A stretch of 64,000 nt of DNA, taken from the NCBI RefSeq assembly GCF_002909485.1, contig NZ_PPXG01000006.1, positions 124,001-188,000 on the forward strand, read 5' to 3'. The position numbers and the translations under genes are program-made. Below the pieces are notes generated by a model, which was not told where the DNA came from, did not search any database, and worked only from the letters and a program-made list of their open reading frames with translations. Shown piece after piece: positions 11,777-21,200 of this stretch (positions within the stretch are counted from its first letter, which is position 1; each line of letters begins with the position of its first letter). The DNA is from Stutzerimonas stutzeri (GTDB lineage Bacteria > Pseudomonadota > Gammaproteobacteria > Pseudomonadales > Pseudomonadaceae).

Positions 11777-12919
11777 TCAGCCTTCTTGGCCTTGGGGCTG
11801 TGCAGACACCCCACCGCGATTATCGACATTTGTCGCCGAGGACACCTCGACCTCAATCCCCGGCTGGATGAACTGCAGCCCCTCGGTGATCACGCGGTCG
11901 CCCGGCTGCAGGCCGTCACCGACCAGCCAGCGATTGCCCACGGCACGCTCGGTCTTGATCTGACGCAGCTCCACTTTGTTCTCGGCATTGACCACCATCG
12001 CCGTCGGTTCGCCTTTGGCGTTTCGCGTCACGCCCTGCTGAGGCACCAGGATCGCCTCGCTTTTCATGCCTGCGACCAGTTGGGCATGCACAAACATGCC
12101 AGGCAGCAGAACCTTGTCAGGGTTGGGGAATACCGCTCGCAGCGTCACCGAGCCAGTGCCGGGATCCACCGTCACTTCGCTGAACTCGAGCTTGCCTTCA
12201 TGACCGTAGTCGCTACCGTCTTCGAGCATCAGGGTCACCTTGGCAGCGTTCTCACCGGCCTTCTGCAGACGTCCTTCAGCCAGATCACGGCGCAGCGCAA
12301 GCAAATCGCGAGCGGGCTGTGTCACGTCCACATAGATCGGGTCGAGTTGCTGGATAGTTGCCAGCTCCTGCGCCTGACCATTGCTGACCAGCGCGCCCTC
12401 GGTTACAGCCGAGCGGCCGATGCGACCGGAAATGGGCGCCAGCACCTTGGTGTAACGCACATCGATACGCGCACGCTCCAACTCCGCCTCGGCCTGCAGG
12501 CTGGCGGCACGCGCCTCGTCGTAAGCCTGTTTGCTGACCGCCTGATCCTTGACCAGGTCGGCGTAGCGGTCTGCCAGCGACTTGCTCGAGGCAAGACTGG
12601 CCTGGGCACTCTTGAGCGTGGCTTCGTATACCGAGGCATCGATCTGGTACAGCTGCTGCCCGGCCTTGACGTCACTGCCCTCGGTGAAGAGGCGTTTCTG
12701 GATGATGCCGTTGACCTGCGGCCGCACTTCGGCGATGCGGTAGGCGCTCGTACGTCCCGGAAGATCGGTGGTCACCGCGAACGGCTCTGCCTGCAGGGTC
12801 ACGACGCCCACCTGGGGTTTCTGCTGCGCAGGGGGCGCCGCTTCTTCCTGGCAACCAGCCAGGAAAACAGCCATGGCGAAAACGGACATCAGGGCAGCAT
12901 TGGCTGACTTGATTGACAT
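11777..12919 (-). CDS. mexA: RND efflux periplasmic adaptor lipoprotein, MexA/TtgA type
   Basis: A 380-residue membrane-fusion protein that links the MexB pump to the OprM channel. The start at 12919 (MSIKSANAALM) was chosen for its AGAGGT ribosome site and lipoprotein signal (FLAGC, Cys23); the open frame continues upstream through the promoter and is not used. Lipoyl halves (VRPQVNGIIQKRLFTEGSDV and APISGRIGRSAVTEGALV) flank an alpha-helical hairpin. First gene of the minus-strand mexA-mexB-oprM operon. No regulator gene is next to it, unlike mexR in P. aeruginosa or ttgR in P. putida. Confidence 0.94.
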   Translation of the reverse strand: MSIKSANAALMSVFAMAVFLAGCQEEAAPPAQQKPQVGVVTLQAEPFAVTTDLPGRTSAYRIAEVRPQVNGIIQKRLFTEGSDVKAGQQLYQIDASVYEATLKSAQASLASSKSLADRYADLVKDQAVSKQAYDEARAASLQAEAELERARIDVRYTKVLAPISGRIGRSAVTEGALVSNGQAQELATIQQLDPIYVDVTQPARDLLALRRDLAEGRLQKAGENAAKVTLMLEDGSDYGHEGKLEFSEVTVDPGTGSVTLRAVFPNPDKVLLPGMFVHAQLVAGMKSEAILVPQQGVTRNAKGEPTAMVVNAENKVELRQIKTERAVGNRWLVGDGLQPGDRVITEGLQFIQPGIEVEVSSATNVDNRGGVSAQPQGQEG

Positions 12920-12996
12920 GGATAGACCTCTTGAAAACCTGGCAGGCGGGAATGAGCAACAGCGCACCGCAGAGACGGAGCGCAGAGTGGACCGAA

Positions 12997-13026
12997 ATAT
13001 ACTTACATCCATGACTGTCTGTAAAC
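12997..13026 (-). promoter_or_regulatory. Efflux operon promoter with TtgR-like operator
   Basis: On the minus strand TTTACA and TATATT, 18 bases apart, form a promoter for mexA. The same stretch holds an inverted repeat TTACA-N12-TGTAA (13003-13007 and 13020-13024). On the minus strand it reads closely like the operator I recall for TtgR of P. putida, whose core is also TTTACA...CATG.ATGTAAGTATATT and also covers the ttgABC promoter. A TetR-family repressor bound here would block RNA polymerase. No such gene is in this window. Confidence 0.7.
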
Positions 13027-13177
13027 CGCCAAGACTTGCCGCTTTCCTTTTAAGTGTTGCGAAACGTGCGCCATAGACGGGCTCGACACACCATCGCCTC
13101 ACGAAAAGACTCCGGAAGCACCCTCGCAATGCAGAACGCCGGCAAGCTGCCGGCGTTCATCATTCGCTACGAAGCGC

Positions 13178-13753
13178 TTACTTACGCACACCTTCGACCG
13201 AGATGATCAGGTCGACCGTCTGCGAAGCTGGGCCCAGGTCCATCTTGATGTCGAAGTCCTTGAGGGTCAGAGTCGTGCTGCCTTCGAAACCGGCGCGGTA
13301 GCCGCCCCACGGGTCTTTGCCTTCGCCGATGAACTTGGCGGCGATCACCACCGGCTTGGTCACGCCGTTGAGGGTCAGGTTACCGCTGATGTCAGCAGTG
13401 CCGTCGCCGGTGGACTTCACCGAGGTCGACTCAAAGGTCGCGGTCGGGTGCTTGGCGACATTGAGGAAATCGTCACTACGCAAATGCTTGTCGCGCTCGG
13501 CGTGGTTAGTGTCAACGCTGGCAGTCTTCAGCGTAACGTTGACCTTGCTCTCTTCCGGCTTGGCTGCATCGAAGCTGAAGCCACCGTCAAAGTCCTTGAA
13601 TGTCCCCCACAGCCAGCTGTAACCCAGATGGCTGATCTTGAAATTGACGAAGGCGTGCTGGCCTTGCTTGTCGATGGCGTAGTCGGCAGCGAATACCGGA
13701 CTACTGGCCAGCGCAGAGCCGAGGACCAGTGCGGCGAGCGTTTTCTTGAGCAT
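13178..13753 (-). CDS. YceI family periplasmic protein
   Basis: 191 residues, starting at 13753 with AGGAG upstream and a signal peptide ending at VFAADY. The rest is the YceI lipocalin-like beta barrel ([50 protein letters not shown]), which in family members binds an isoprenoid chain. It lies 25 bases after the cytochrome b561 gene and is probably co-transcribed with it, a common pairing in pseudomonads. In P. aeruginosa the matching position carries pasP. Confidence 0.9.
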   Translation of the reverse strand: MLKKTLAALVLGSALASSPVFAADYAIDKQGQHAFVNFKISHLGYSWLWGTFKDFDGGFSFDAAKPEESKVNVTLKTASVDTNHAERDKHLRSDDFLNVAKHPTATFESTSVKSTGDGTADISGNLTLNGVTKPVVIAAKFIGEGKDPWGGYRAGFEGSTTLTLKDFDIKMDLGPASQTVDLIISVEGVRK

Positions 13754-13778
13754 TGATGATTCTCCTATCGAGTGATGA

Positions 13779-14333
13779 TTAACCGGCATTACGACCGAGC
13801 ATGCGTTTGAGTGTCGCATCGCGGTCGATAAAATGGTGCTTGAGCGCAGCACAGGCGTGTACGACCGCGAAGATCACCAACGCCCAGGCTGCATATTCAT
13901 GAATCAGTCCGGCGCGATCAGCCTGATCGGGTATGGTCGTGATCAGCGCAGGCACGTCGAACAAGCCGAATACGGTGATCGGCCGGCCATCGGCGGTGGA
14001 GATCAGATAGCCGGAGAGCATCACCACGAACAGGCCGAGATACAAAAAACCATGACCGAGCTTCGCCGCCCGCTGCGTCAGTCGCCCCTGGCTCGCCAAT
14101 GGTGCCGGGGCAGGACTCACGAAACGCCAGAGAACGCGCAGCACCATGACCATGAACAGCATGACGCCGATACTCTTGTGCAAATCCGGCGCGGTGCGAT
14201 ACCAACTGCTGTAGTAGGTCAGCCCCACCATCCAGAAGCCCAGACCGAAAAGGCCGAACACGGCGAGGGCGACCAGCCAGTGCAACGCAATGCTGGTCAG
14301 ACCGTAGTTGGTGGGGGAGTTACGCCACTGCAT
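13779..14333 (-). CDS. Cytochrome b561 family membrane protein
   Basis: 184 residues with four transmembrane helices and the paired haem-ligand histidines typical of the family ([10 protein letters not shown] in helix 1, PDLHKSIGV in helix 2, and HEYAAW and [11 protein letters not shown] in helices 3-4). The ATG at 14333 is preferred because AAGGAAG precedes it; a GTG five codons upstream is an alternative. These small diheme proteins pass electrons between the quinone pool and periplasmic partners. The YceI gene directly downstream supports a shared job in periplasmic redox or quinone handling, though the partner is not known. Confidence 0.88.
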   Translation of the reverse strand: MQWRNSPTNYGLTSIALHWLVALAVFGLFGLGFWMVGLTYYSSWYRTAPDLHKSIGVMLFMVMVLRVLWRFVSPAPAPLASQGRLTQRAAKLGHGFLYLGLFVVMLSGYLISTADGRPITVFGLFDVPALITTIPDQADRAGLIHEYAAWALVIFAVVHACAALKHHFIDRDATLKRMLGRNAG

Positions 14334-14498
14334 CGAATCTTCCTTCACTTTCCGAGGGCTAGAAGCCTAGCCGGTAACTTATCGCAATAGAGTGCATTTT
14401 TTCGCTGTGACTTATCGACCTATTCGATAGCTGCTCTCGTTTCCGCGCCATCAGGCCTGCATCTGCTAGGCTGCGCGACTCACCGCGGAGGACCAACG

Positions 14499-15905
14499 AT
14501 GAGCCTGAACGACAGCTGGATGCAACGCGACCTTGCCGTACTCTGGCACCCCTGCACTCAGATGAAAGATCACGAACAGCTGCCGCTGATCCCCATTCGC
14601 CGAGGCGATGGCGTGTGGCTGGAAGACTTTGACGGCAAGCGCTACCTGGACGCCGTCAGCTCTTGGTGGGTCAACGTGTTTGGTCATGCCAATCCACGTA
14701 TCAATCAACGCATCAAGGATCAGGTCGATCAGCTTGAGCACGTGATGCTCGCAGGCTTCAGTCACCAGCCAGTGATCGAGCTGTCCGAGCGGCTTGTCGC
14801 GCTGACGCCGGCCGGGCTGGACCGGGTGTTCTACACCGACAACGGTTCGACCGGTATCGAAGTGGCGCTGAAGATGAGCTTCCACTATTGGCGTAACAGC
14901 GGCCGTGGGCAGAAGCAGCGATTCGTCACCCTGACCAACAGCTATCACGGCGAAACCGTTGCTGCGATGTCGGTGGGCGATGTCGCACTCTTCACCGATA
15001 CCTACAAGCCCATGCTGCTGGATACCTTCAAGGTACCGAGTCCGGATTGCTATCTGCGTCCTGAGGGTGTCAGCTGGGAGGAGCACTCCCGGCAGATGTT
15101 TGCGCACATGGAGCAGACGCTTGCCGAGCATCATCAGGACATCGCCGCGGTCATCGTCGAGCCTTTGATCCAGGGTGCCGGCGGCATGCGCATGTATCAT
15201 CCGATCTACCTCAAGCTGCTGCGCGAAGCCAGCGACCGCTACGAGGTGCATCTCATCCATGACGAGATCGCCGTCGGCTTCGGCCGCACCGGCACAATGT
15301 TCGCCTGTGAGCAGGCGGGCATCACGCCTGACTTCCTCTGTCTGTCAAAAGCCCTGACCGGCGGCTATCTACCGATGGCTGCGGTGCTCACCACCAACCG
15401 GATGTACCAGGCGTTCTACGACGACTATTCCACACTGCGCGCATTCCTCCACTCGCACACCTACACCGGCAACCCGCTGGCATGTGCCGCGGCTCTGGCC
15501 ACACTGGATATCTTCGCCGAAGACAATGTCATTGAGGCCAACAAGCCATTGGCCGCCCGCATGGCTAGCGCCACCGCACACCTGGCCGACCATCCGAACG
15601 TTGCCGAGGTCCGCCAGACCGGCATGGCGCTGGCCATAGAAATGGTTCAGGACAAGACCTCTCGCGCCCCATATCCATGGCAGGAGCGGCGTGGCCTGAA
15701 GGTCTACCAGCATGCCCTGGAGCGCGGCGCCCTGCTGCGGCCGCTCGGCAGCGTGGTGTATTTCTTGCCGCCGTATTGCATCACTGAAGAGCAGATCGAC
15801 TTTCTCGCCGCAGTGGCCACCGAAGGCATCGATATCGCCACACGAGAGACCAGCCAGATATCCGTTCCGACCGGGCTTTATCCAGGGTTCAGAGATCCGG
15901 GCTGA
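14499..15905 (+). CDS. bioA: Adenosylmethionine-8-amino-7-oxononanoate aminotransferase
   Basis: A 468-residue PLP aminotransferase of class III that uses S-adenosylmethionine as amino donor to make 7,8-diaminopelargonate in biotin synthesis. Diagnostic stretches are LWHPCTQMKDHEQLPLIPI at the N terminus, SSWWVNVFGHANP, the DEIAVGFGRTGTMFACE loop and the PLP lysine in CLSKALTGGYLPMAAVL. GGAGG precedes the ATG. It stands alone, away from bioBFHCD, as in other pseudomonads. A short hairpin (15913-15939) lies between it and rsmE. Confidence 0.96.
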   Translation: MSLNDSWMQRDLAVLWHPCTQMKDHEQLPLIPIRRGDGVWLEDFDGKRYLDAVSSWWVNVFGHANPRINQRIKDQVDQLEHVMLAGFSHQPVIELSERLVALTPAGLDRVFYTDNGSTGIEVALKMSFHYWRNSGRGQKQRFVTLTNSYHGETVAAMSVGDVALFTDTYKPMLLDTFKVPSPDCYLRPEGVSWEEHSRQMFAHMEQTLAEHHQDIAAVIVEPLIQGAGGMRMYHPIYLKLLREASDRYEVHLIHDEIAVGFGRTGTMFACEQAGITPDFLCLSKALTGGYLPMAAVLTTNRMYQAFYDDYSTLRAFLHSHTYTGNPLACAAALATLDIFAEDNVIEANKPLAARMASATAHLADHPNVAEVRQTGMALAIEMVQDKTSRAPYPWQERRGLKVYQHALERGALLRPLGSVVYFLPPYCITEEQIDFLAAVATEGIDIATRETSQISVPTGLYPGFRDPG

Positions 15906-15997
15906 TGCCAGCCGCAGGCTCGAAGCGAGGCCGCCTGCGAGGTTGGCGGCCGATGCTTTAAACTTGCTGCTTCCACTTGCCGCCAGCAGCTGTCCCT

Positions 15998-16714
15998 ATG
16001 CGCCTATCCCGCTTCTTCATCGACGCCCCTCTTTCCCTCGGCCATCACTCACTGCCGGAAGCCTCCGCACACTACATCAGTCGAGTATTGCGGCTTTCGC
16101 CCGGCAGTGCGGTTCAACTGTTCGATGGCAGCGGCGCGGAGTTTCGCGGTGCGCTGGCTGAAGTCGGAAAGAAAACCGTCACAGTCGAACTTCACGAACG
16201 GGTTATGGGGATACCGGAGTCTCCGCTGCAAATCCACCTCGGACAGGGTTTGTCCCGCGGCGAACGGATGGACTGGGCAATCCAGAAAGCCACTGAGCTC
16301 GGCGTAACGCAGATCACGCCTATCGTCAGCGAGCGTTGCGAGGTTCGCCTCAACGACGAGCGGGCCGATAAACGCCTGGCCCACTGGCGCCAGATCGCGA
16401 TCAGCGCCTGCGAGCAATGCGGACGATCGGTGCTGCCGCTCATCCACGCACCGGTCAGCCTGCGTGACTGGCTGACCTTAGAAGCAGATCTGAAGCTGGT
16501 GCTGCACCCAGTGGCCGAGCCGCTGGTGAGCCACGCGAAGCCGCAGACGCTGGCCTTTCTAATCGGCCCTGAAGGAGGTTTGAGCGAAGGTGAAGTCGGG
16601 CAGGCCGCCGAACAGGGGTTCCAGCCTGCGAGACTCGGACCGCGAGTGCTGCGCACCGAGACCGCACCGGTGGTGGCCTTGAGCGTGGCGCAGCAGCTCT
16701 GGGGCGATTTCTAA
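15998..16714 (+). CDS. rsmE: 16S rRNA (uracil-1498-N3)-methyltransferase
   Basis: 238 residues starting at MRLSRFFIDAPLSLG; an ATG-type start seven codons earlier has no better ribosome site. The N-terminal PUA-like domain is followed by a SPOUT knot with IGPEGGLSEGEV and LGPRVLRTETAPVVALSV, the trefoil-knot SAM site. It methylates U1498 of 16S rRNA in the assembled small subunit. It follows bioA in the same direction and is convergent with chpC, only 22 bases away and with no clear terminator between. Confidence 0.94.
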   Translation: MRLSRFFIDAPLSLGHHSLPEASAHYISRVLRLSPGSAVQLFDGSGAEFRGALAEVGKKTVTVELHERVMGIPESPLQIHLGQGLSRGERMDWAIQKATELGVTQITPIVSERCEVRLNDERADKRLAHWRQIAISACEQCGRSVLPLIHAPVSLRDWLTLEADLKLVLHPVAEPLVSHAKPQTLAFLIGPEGGLSEGEVGQAAEQGFQPARLGPRVLRTETAPVVALSVAQQLWGDF

Positions 16715-16736
16715 AGGCGGGTCGGCAACAGGTTGG

Positions 16737-17210
16737 TCAGATCAGGCCAGCATCGGCGAGCTTCTGCTCCAGGCCGATCAGGTCGGGAATTCGGGCCTGC
16801 ACATCACCCAGGTTGACTGCGTCCAGCTCCAAGGGAGCGAGCGCAACATCCGCGCGAGCGAGGCTTGCATCGACCTTGATCGAGTGCGGAATACCTTGTA
16901 CGAGCAGCGCGATGAACTTGACGTGATCGCGCCCGCCGACCGCGTTGAGTACGGCCACCCGGGCCGTGCTGCTCACCGGCTGCGCCTGGCCACTGGAGGC
17001 CGCCTCGAACGACAGCAGCGGCAGGCTCAGATCACGCCACTGCACTTGCCCGAGAAACCACGCCGGCATCCCCTGCACCGCCTGTGGCGCGCGATAAGGT
17101 ATCAGCTCGGCAACCGCGACGTTAGGCATCAACAACATGCGATCAGCAAGCGGCATCAGTAGCCCAGTGAGGCTGCTCTGTGCATCCTGAGAAACGACCA
17201 TCTGACTCAT
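16737..17210 (-). CDS. chpC: ChpC, CheW-like protein of the Pil-Chp chemosensory system
   Basis: 157 residues with a single CheW fold (YRAPQAVQGMPAWFLGQVQWRDLSLPLLSFE, then VLNAVGGRDHVKFIALLVQGIPHSI). ChpC is a second adaptor of the Chp pathway that can link other receptors to the ChpA kinase; PilI is the main one. Its ATG overlaps the chpB stop by four bases (ATGA). It is the last gene of the cluster: chpD and chpE, which follow in P. aeruginosa, are absent and rsmE comes next. Confidence 0.9.
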   Translation of the reverse strand: MSQMVVSQDAQSSLTGLLMPLADRMLLMPNVAVAELIPYRAPQAVQGMPAWFLGQVQWRDLSLPLLSFEAASSGQAQPVSSTARVAVLNAVGGRDHVKFIALLVQGIPHSIKVDASLARADVALAPLELDAVNLGDVQARIPDLIGLEQKLADAGLI

Positions 17211-18259
17211 GAGTTTTCCCGTAGAAACGACCTGGCAGAAGTGCCGGTCTGATTCACCAAATGATTGACCAGTGCCTGTGCCAGTTCGCGCGGATCACCG
17301 CTGTATGAGCTATAGCCACCTTCGCGAAGATTGTCCGGCATGCTGGAACATGCACAGGAATCGGCGCGCTGCGTCCAGACCTTACCGCCCTGGCGCAGCA
17401 TGTAAGCAGCCGCGGCACTGCCATCGCTGCCCATTCCGCTGAAAGCGATCACGCCGCAACGCTCGCCAAACTGCTGAGCCAGATTCAGCATCATCTGGTC
17501 GATCGAAGGGCTGTAAGGCTCAGGCCAGCAGCGGCCATTGAGCCGCGTACTACCGTCGGCCTCAAACCCCAATTCCTCGCCGATCGGCGCGATAACCACT
17601 TCACCACAGCGCACCGGCTCCCCAGGTCGAACCTGCTGAACCTGCCACTGGCTATGTCGGCCAACGGCCTGGGATAACGCCGACTCGAAGCTGGCCTCGA
17701 TGTGTTGCGCATAGATAAAACCAATCGGCAGGCCACCGGGCAGGGCATCCAGAAACGCCTTTACAGCCTCAGGGCCGCCCAGCGAAGCAGCCAGCAGCCA
17801 CACCTGGGTTGCCGGCTCGCCGGCAACCAGCGCGCTGTCGGCCAGCACCGCCGGCAATGTCAGTCGCTCGGGACGCTGACCTTCACCCTGCAGCACCTGC
17901 AGGCGCGGCCCCACGGCGCGCGATGGATCGCCCACGAGGCGCTTGAGCTTGCTGAAGAGGCTACGTTCCCAGCGCGGGTAGAACTCCGAATGTCGCTCCG
18001 GCGCACGTCCTTCACCGAACAGTACCCGAGTAGTATCCCTTTCGAGCAAGGCATCCACGAGCGGCGAATCTTCGGTCTGGGCAAGATCGACCAGCCATAG
18101 ATCGGCCTCGGTATTATCGAGATCAGCGGGCTCAAGGCGCGCCGGATCATTGTTCAACACCACCTGATAGCCACTGCCGGTCAGGGCTTGCTGCAGCACA
18201 TGGCGCTGCAGCGAGGTATCGGCGAGAACCGCGATGCGTGCGGACAGGACTTCAGACAT
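17207..18259 (-). CDS. chpB: ChpB, CheB-type methylesterase
   Basis: 350 residues. The ATG used here overlaps the chpA stop by eight bases (ATGTCTGA). The C-terminal methylesterase domain shows its catalytic triad: Ser in LLAASLGGPEAVKAF, His in YAQHIEASF and Asp in SGMGSDGSAAAAYML. The N-terminal 110 residues look like a degenerate receiver (IAVLADTSLQRHVLQQAL, WLVDLAQ) without the usual acidic pocket, so activation by phosphorylation is doubtful. It would remove methyl groups from the PilJ receptor, opposing PilK. Confidence 0.92.
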   Translation of the reverse strand: MSEVLSARIAVLADTSLQRHVLQQALTGSGYQVVLNNDPARLEPADLDNTEADLWLVDLAQTEDSPLVDALLERDTTRVLFGEGRAPERHSEFYPRWERSLFSKLKRLVGDPSRAVGPRLQVLQGEGQRPERLTLPAVLADSALVAGEPATQVWLLAASLGGPEAVKAFLDALPGGLPIGFIYAQHIEASFESALSQAVGRHSQWQVQQVRPGEPVRCGEVVIAPIGEELGFEADGSTRLNGRCWPEPYSPSIDQMMLNLAQQFGERCGVIAFSGMGSDGSAAAAYMLRQGGKVWTQRADSCACSSMPDNLREGGYSSYSGDPRELAQALVNHLVNQTGTSARSFLRENS

Positions 18260-21200
18260 CGGCGTGAACCAGTCGCTGAATGGCCTCAAGCAGCACGGAC
18301 TCCTGATACGGCTTGCCCAGGTACTCGTTGACGCCGATGGTCAGCGCGCGATCGCGGTGCTTCTCACCGGTCCGCGAGGTGATCATGATGATAGGCAGGT
18401 CCTTCAGGCGCTCGTCGTGTCGCACCAGCGTGGCCACCTCGAAGCCGTCCATGCGCGGCATCTCGATATCCAGCAGCATGATGTCTGGTTTGCGTTCCTG
18501 CAGCTGGGTAATGGCATCCACCCCGTCCTTCGCGGTGAGGACGTTCATACCGTTGCGCTCCAGCAGGCGGCTGGTGACCTTGCGTACGGTGACCGAATCG
18601 TCGACTACCATGACCAACTTCGGCCGATCGCTTTCCGCCTCCACAGGTTCCAGACCCTGATCGATCAGTCGCGGCTGCTGCAGCTGGGTGAGCTGATGCG
18701 CGTGCAGCACACGGATAGTCGCCAGCAGATCCAGAATCACCACCACCCGGCCATCGCCGAGAATGGTCGCGCCCGAAATGCCGTGCACACCCGCAAATTG
18801 CAGACCAAGGCTTTTCACCACGATTTCGCGCGAACCTGCAAGGCTGTCGACCTGCACCGCAACGCTATGCTCTTTCGAGCGCACCAGGATCACCGGCAAA
18901 GGCAGGCTCTGCCCCACCAGCTTTGGCTTCTGACCATTGCTCAGCAGGTCGCCCAGGTAACGTAGCTCGTAGGCTTGCCCCGCATACTCGAAACGAGGCG
19001 CATCCGGCTGGTAGTAAGCTTCCAGTTCGTACGGCGAAACCCGCACGATACCTTCGATGGTGTTCAACGGGATTGCGTACAGGTCCTCGCCGGAATAGAC
19101 CATCAGTGCGCGGTTGACCGATACCGTGAACGGTAGGCGGATTAGAAAGCGTGTCCCCTGACCAAGCGTCGATTCGATGCTCATCGAACCACCAAGCTGC
19201 TTGACCTCCGAGTGCACCACATCCATCCCGACGCCACGCCCTGAGATCTGAGTAACGCGCTCGGCCGTGGAGAAGCCGGCTTCCAGGATGAACTGCAGGA
19301 TTTCGTGCTCGGACAGATTGCTATCGGCCGACATCAAACCACGCTCTATCGCCTTGCGCCGAACCGCGTCCAGATTGATGCCGCCGCCGTCGTCCGCCAG
19401 CGTCAGCACGATGTCGCCACCTTCACGAGCCAGATCCAGGCGGATGTGCCCTTGCTCGGGCTTGCCAGCAGCCCGGCGCCGGTCACCAGACTCGATGCCA
19501 TGGTCGACCGCGTTGCGCAGCATGTGCTCCAGCGGCGAGACGATTCGCTCGAGGACGCTACGATCCATCTCGCCAGTGGCATTACCGACCATGAACTCGA
19601 CCTGCTTGCCCAGTTCGCCGGCGACCTGCCGAACGATACGACGCAGGCGTGGAACCAGGCGCTCGAAGGGAACCATGCGGGTGCGCATGAGGCCTTCCTG
19701 AAGCTCGGTATTCACCCGCGCCTGTTGCAACAACAGAGTTTCAGCATCACGGTTGCGCGCCGCCAGTGTTTCCTTCAGATCGAGCAAGTCGGAAGCCGAC
19801 TCGAACAGTGCGCGGGAAAGCTGTTGCAGCTGGGAATGGCGGTCCATTTCCAACGGATCGAAATCGTCGTAACCGGCGCGCTCGGCCTCGGCCTGGTAGC
19901 GGCTGAGAATCTGCGCCTGAGTTTCGGTATCCAGCCGGCGTAGCTGGTCGCGAACACGCTCGATGGTCGCTTCCATCTCGCCCAGGGTGAAGCCCACATC
20001 ACTGACCTGTTGCTCAACACGACCACGGAAGATCGATGTCTCACCGGCCAGGTTGACCAAGCCTTCCAGAAGCTCGGCCGGCACCTTGACCAACTCCTGC
20101 GGCGCTCGCCGCGAGGCTGCTTCCTGTGCGGCTAGCTGCGCACGCCGAATGAAAGGTAGTACCTTGGCCGGACTGGCACTTTGGGCTGGCTGGATACTGG
20201 CTGCGATAATCGGCTGCGCCAACGTCAGCGGCTCGCTCGCCGAGTTCTGCTCATGTTCTGCCGACGCCGATTGCGCCTCGCCGCCTCCATCCGCCGCCAG
20301 CCCCGCACGTAACTGCTCGATATCCTTTAGCAGCGCATCGTGGCCCTGCTGAACATCGAGAAACAGGCTTTCCGGCCATGGCGCACCCTGCTGCTGCGCT
20401 TCGCTGAGGCGCTGCTCAAGGTCATGCGCAAGGTTGCCCAATGCGCTCTGCCCGGCAAGCCGCGCCCCGCCCTTCAGTGTGTGCAGAACACGAAGCACGT
20501 CGGTCAATGGCGCAGCGTCTTCGCGCCCAGCATCCCAGCGGGTAAGGGCAGACTCCATTTCTTCCAGTAGCTCATCTGCTTCCTCAACGAAAATATCGAG
20601 GATTTCGTCTTCGGCCGCTTGTTGCGCATCTTCCTGGGCAGCCTTGAGCGAAACGCTGCTGGGAATGCTCAGCTGTTCGTCGGGGTTGCTACGAAATCGG
20701 CGAATCGTCTCGATGAGCGCATCGCCCGAAGGCACCGGGCGGCGAGCGCGAACAGCCTCGAGCATCTCGGCAAGGCGATCCTGGCATGCCTGCAGAAGTC
20801 CGAACAGCTCTGGACTTGCCCGGTAGTTACCGGCACACAGCCCTTCGTACAGATATTCAAGCTCATGAGCCAGATCACCGATCTCGCGAATGTCCGCCAT
20901 CCGCGCACCGCCCTTGAGCGTGTGCAAATCTCGCTGCAGCGCTTCCAGTTCGAAGCTGTTGTCGACATCCGTCATCCACCGCTGTAGACCACCGGCGGCA
21001 CTTTCGATGAGATCGAACCCCTCCTCGAGAAAGATCTCGACCAACTCCGGGTCGCGCTCTTCGATGACTTCATGCACGCCCGCCGGACTTTCATCTGCAG
21101 ATACGATGCTTGCGTCGGCTTCAGGCAATTGAAGCTCGATTGCTTCCAGCTCCTGATCGTCGCTTAGCTGTTCGTCGTCCAAGACAACGTCTGCGTCGCT

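Noticed and set aside
13833-14390. 185-codon plus-strand frame opposite cytochrome b561
   Set aside because: Rich in His and Gln with no domain; shadow of the membrane protein gene.
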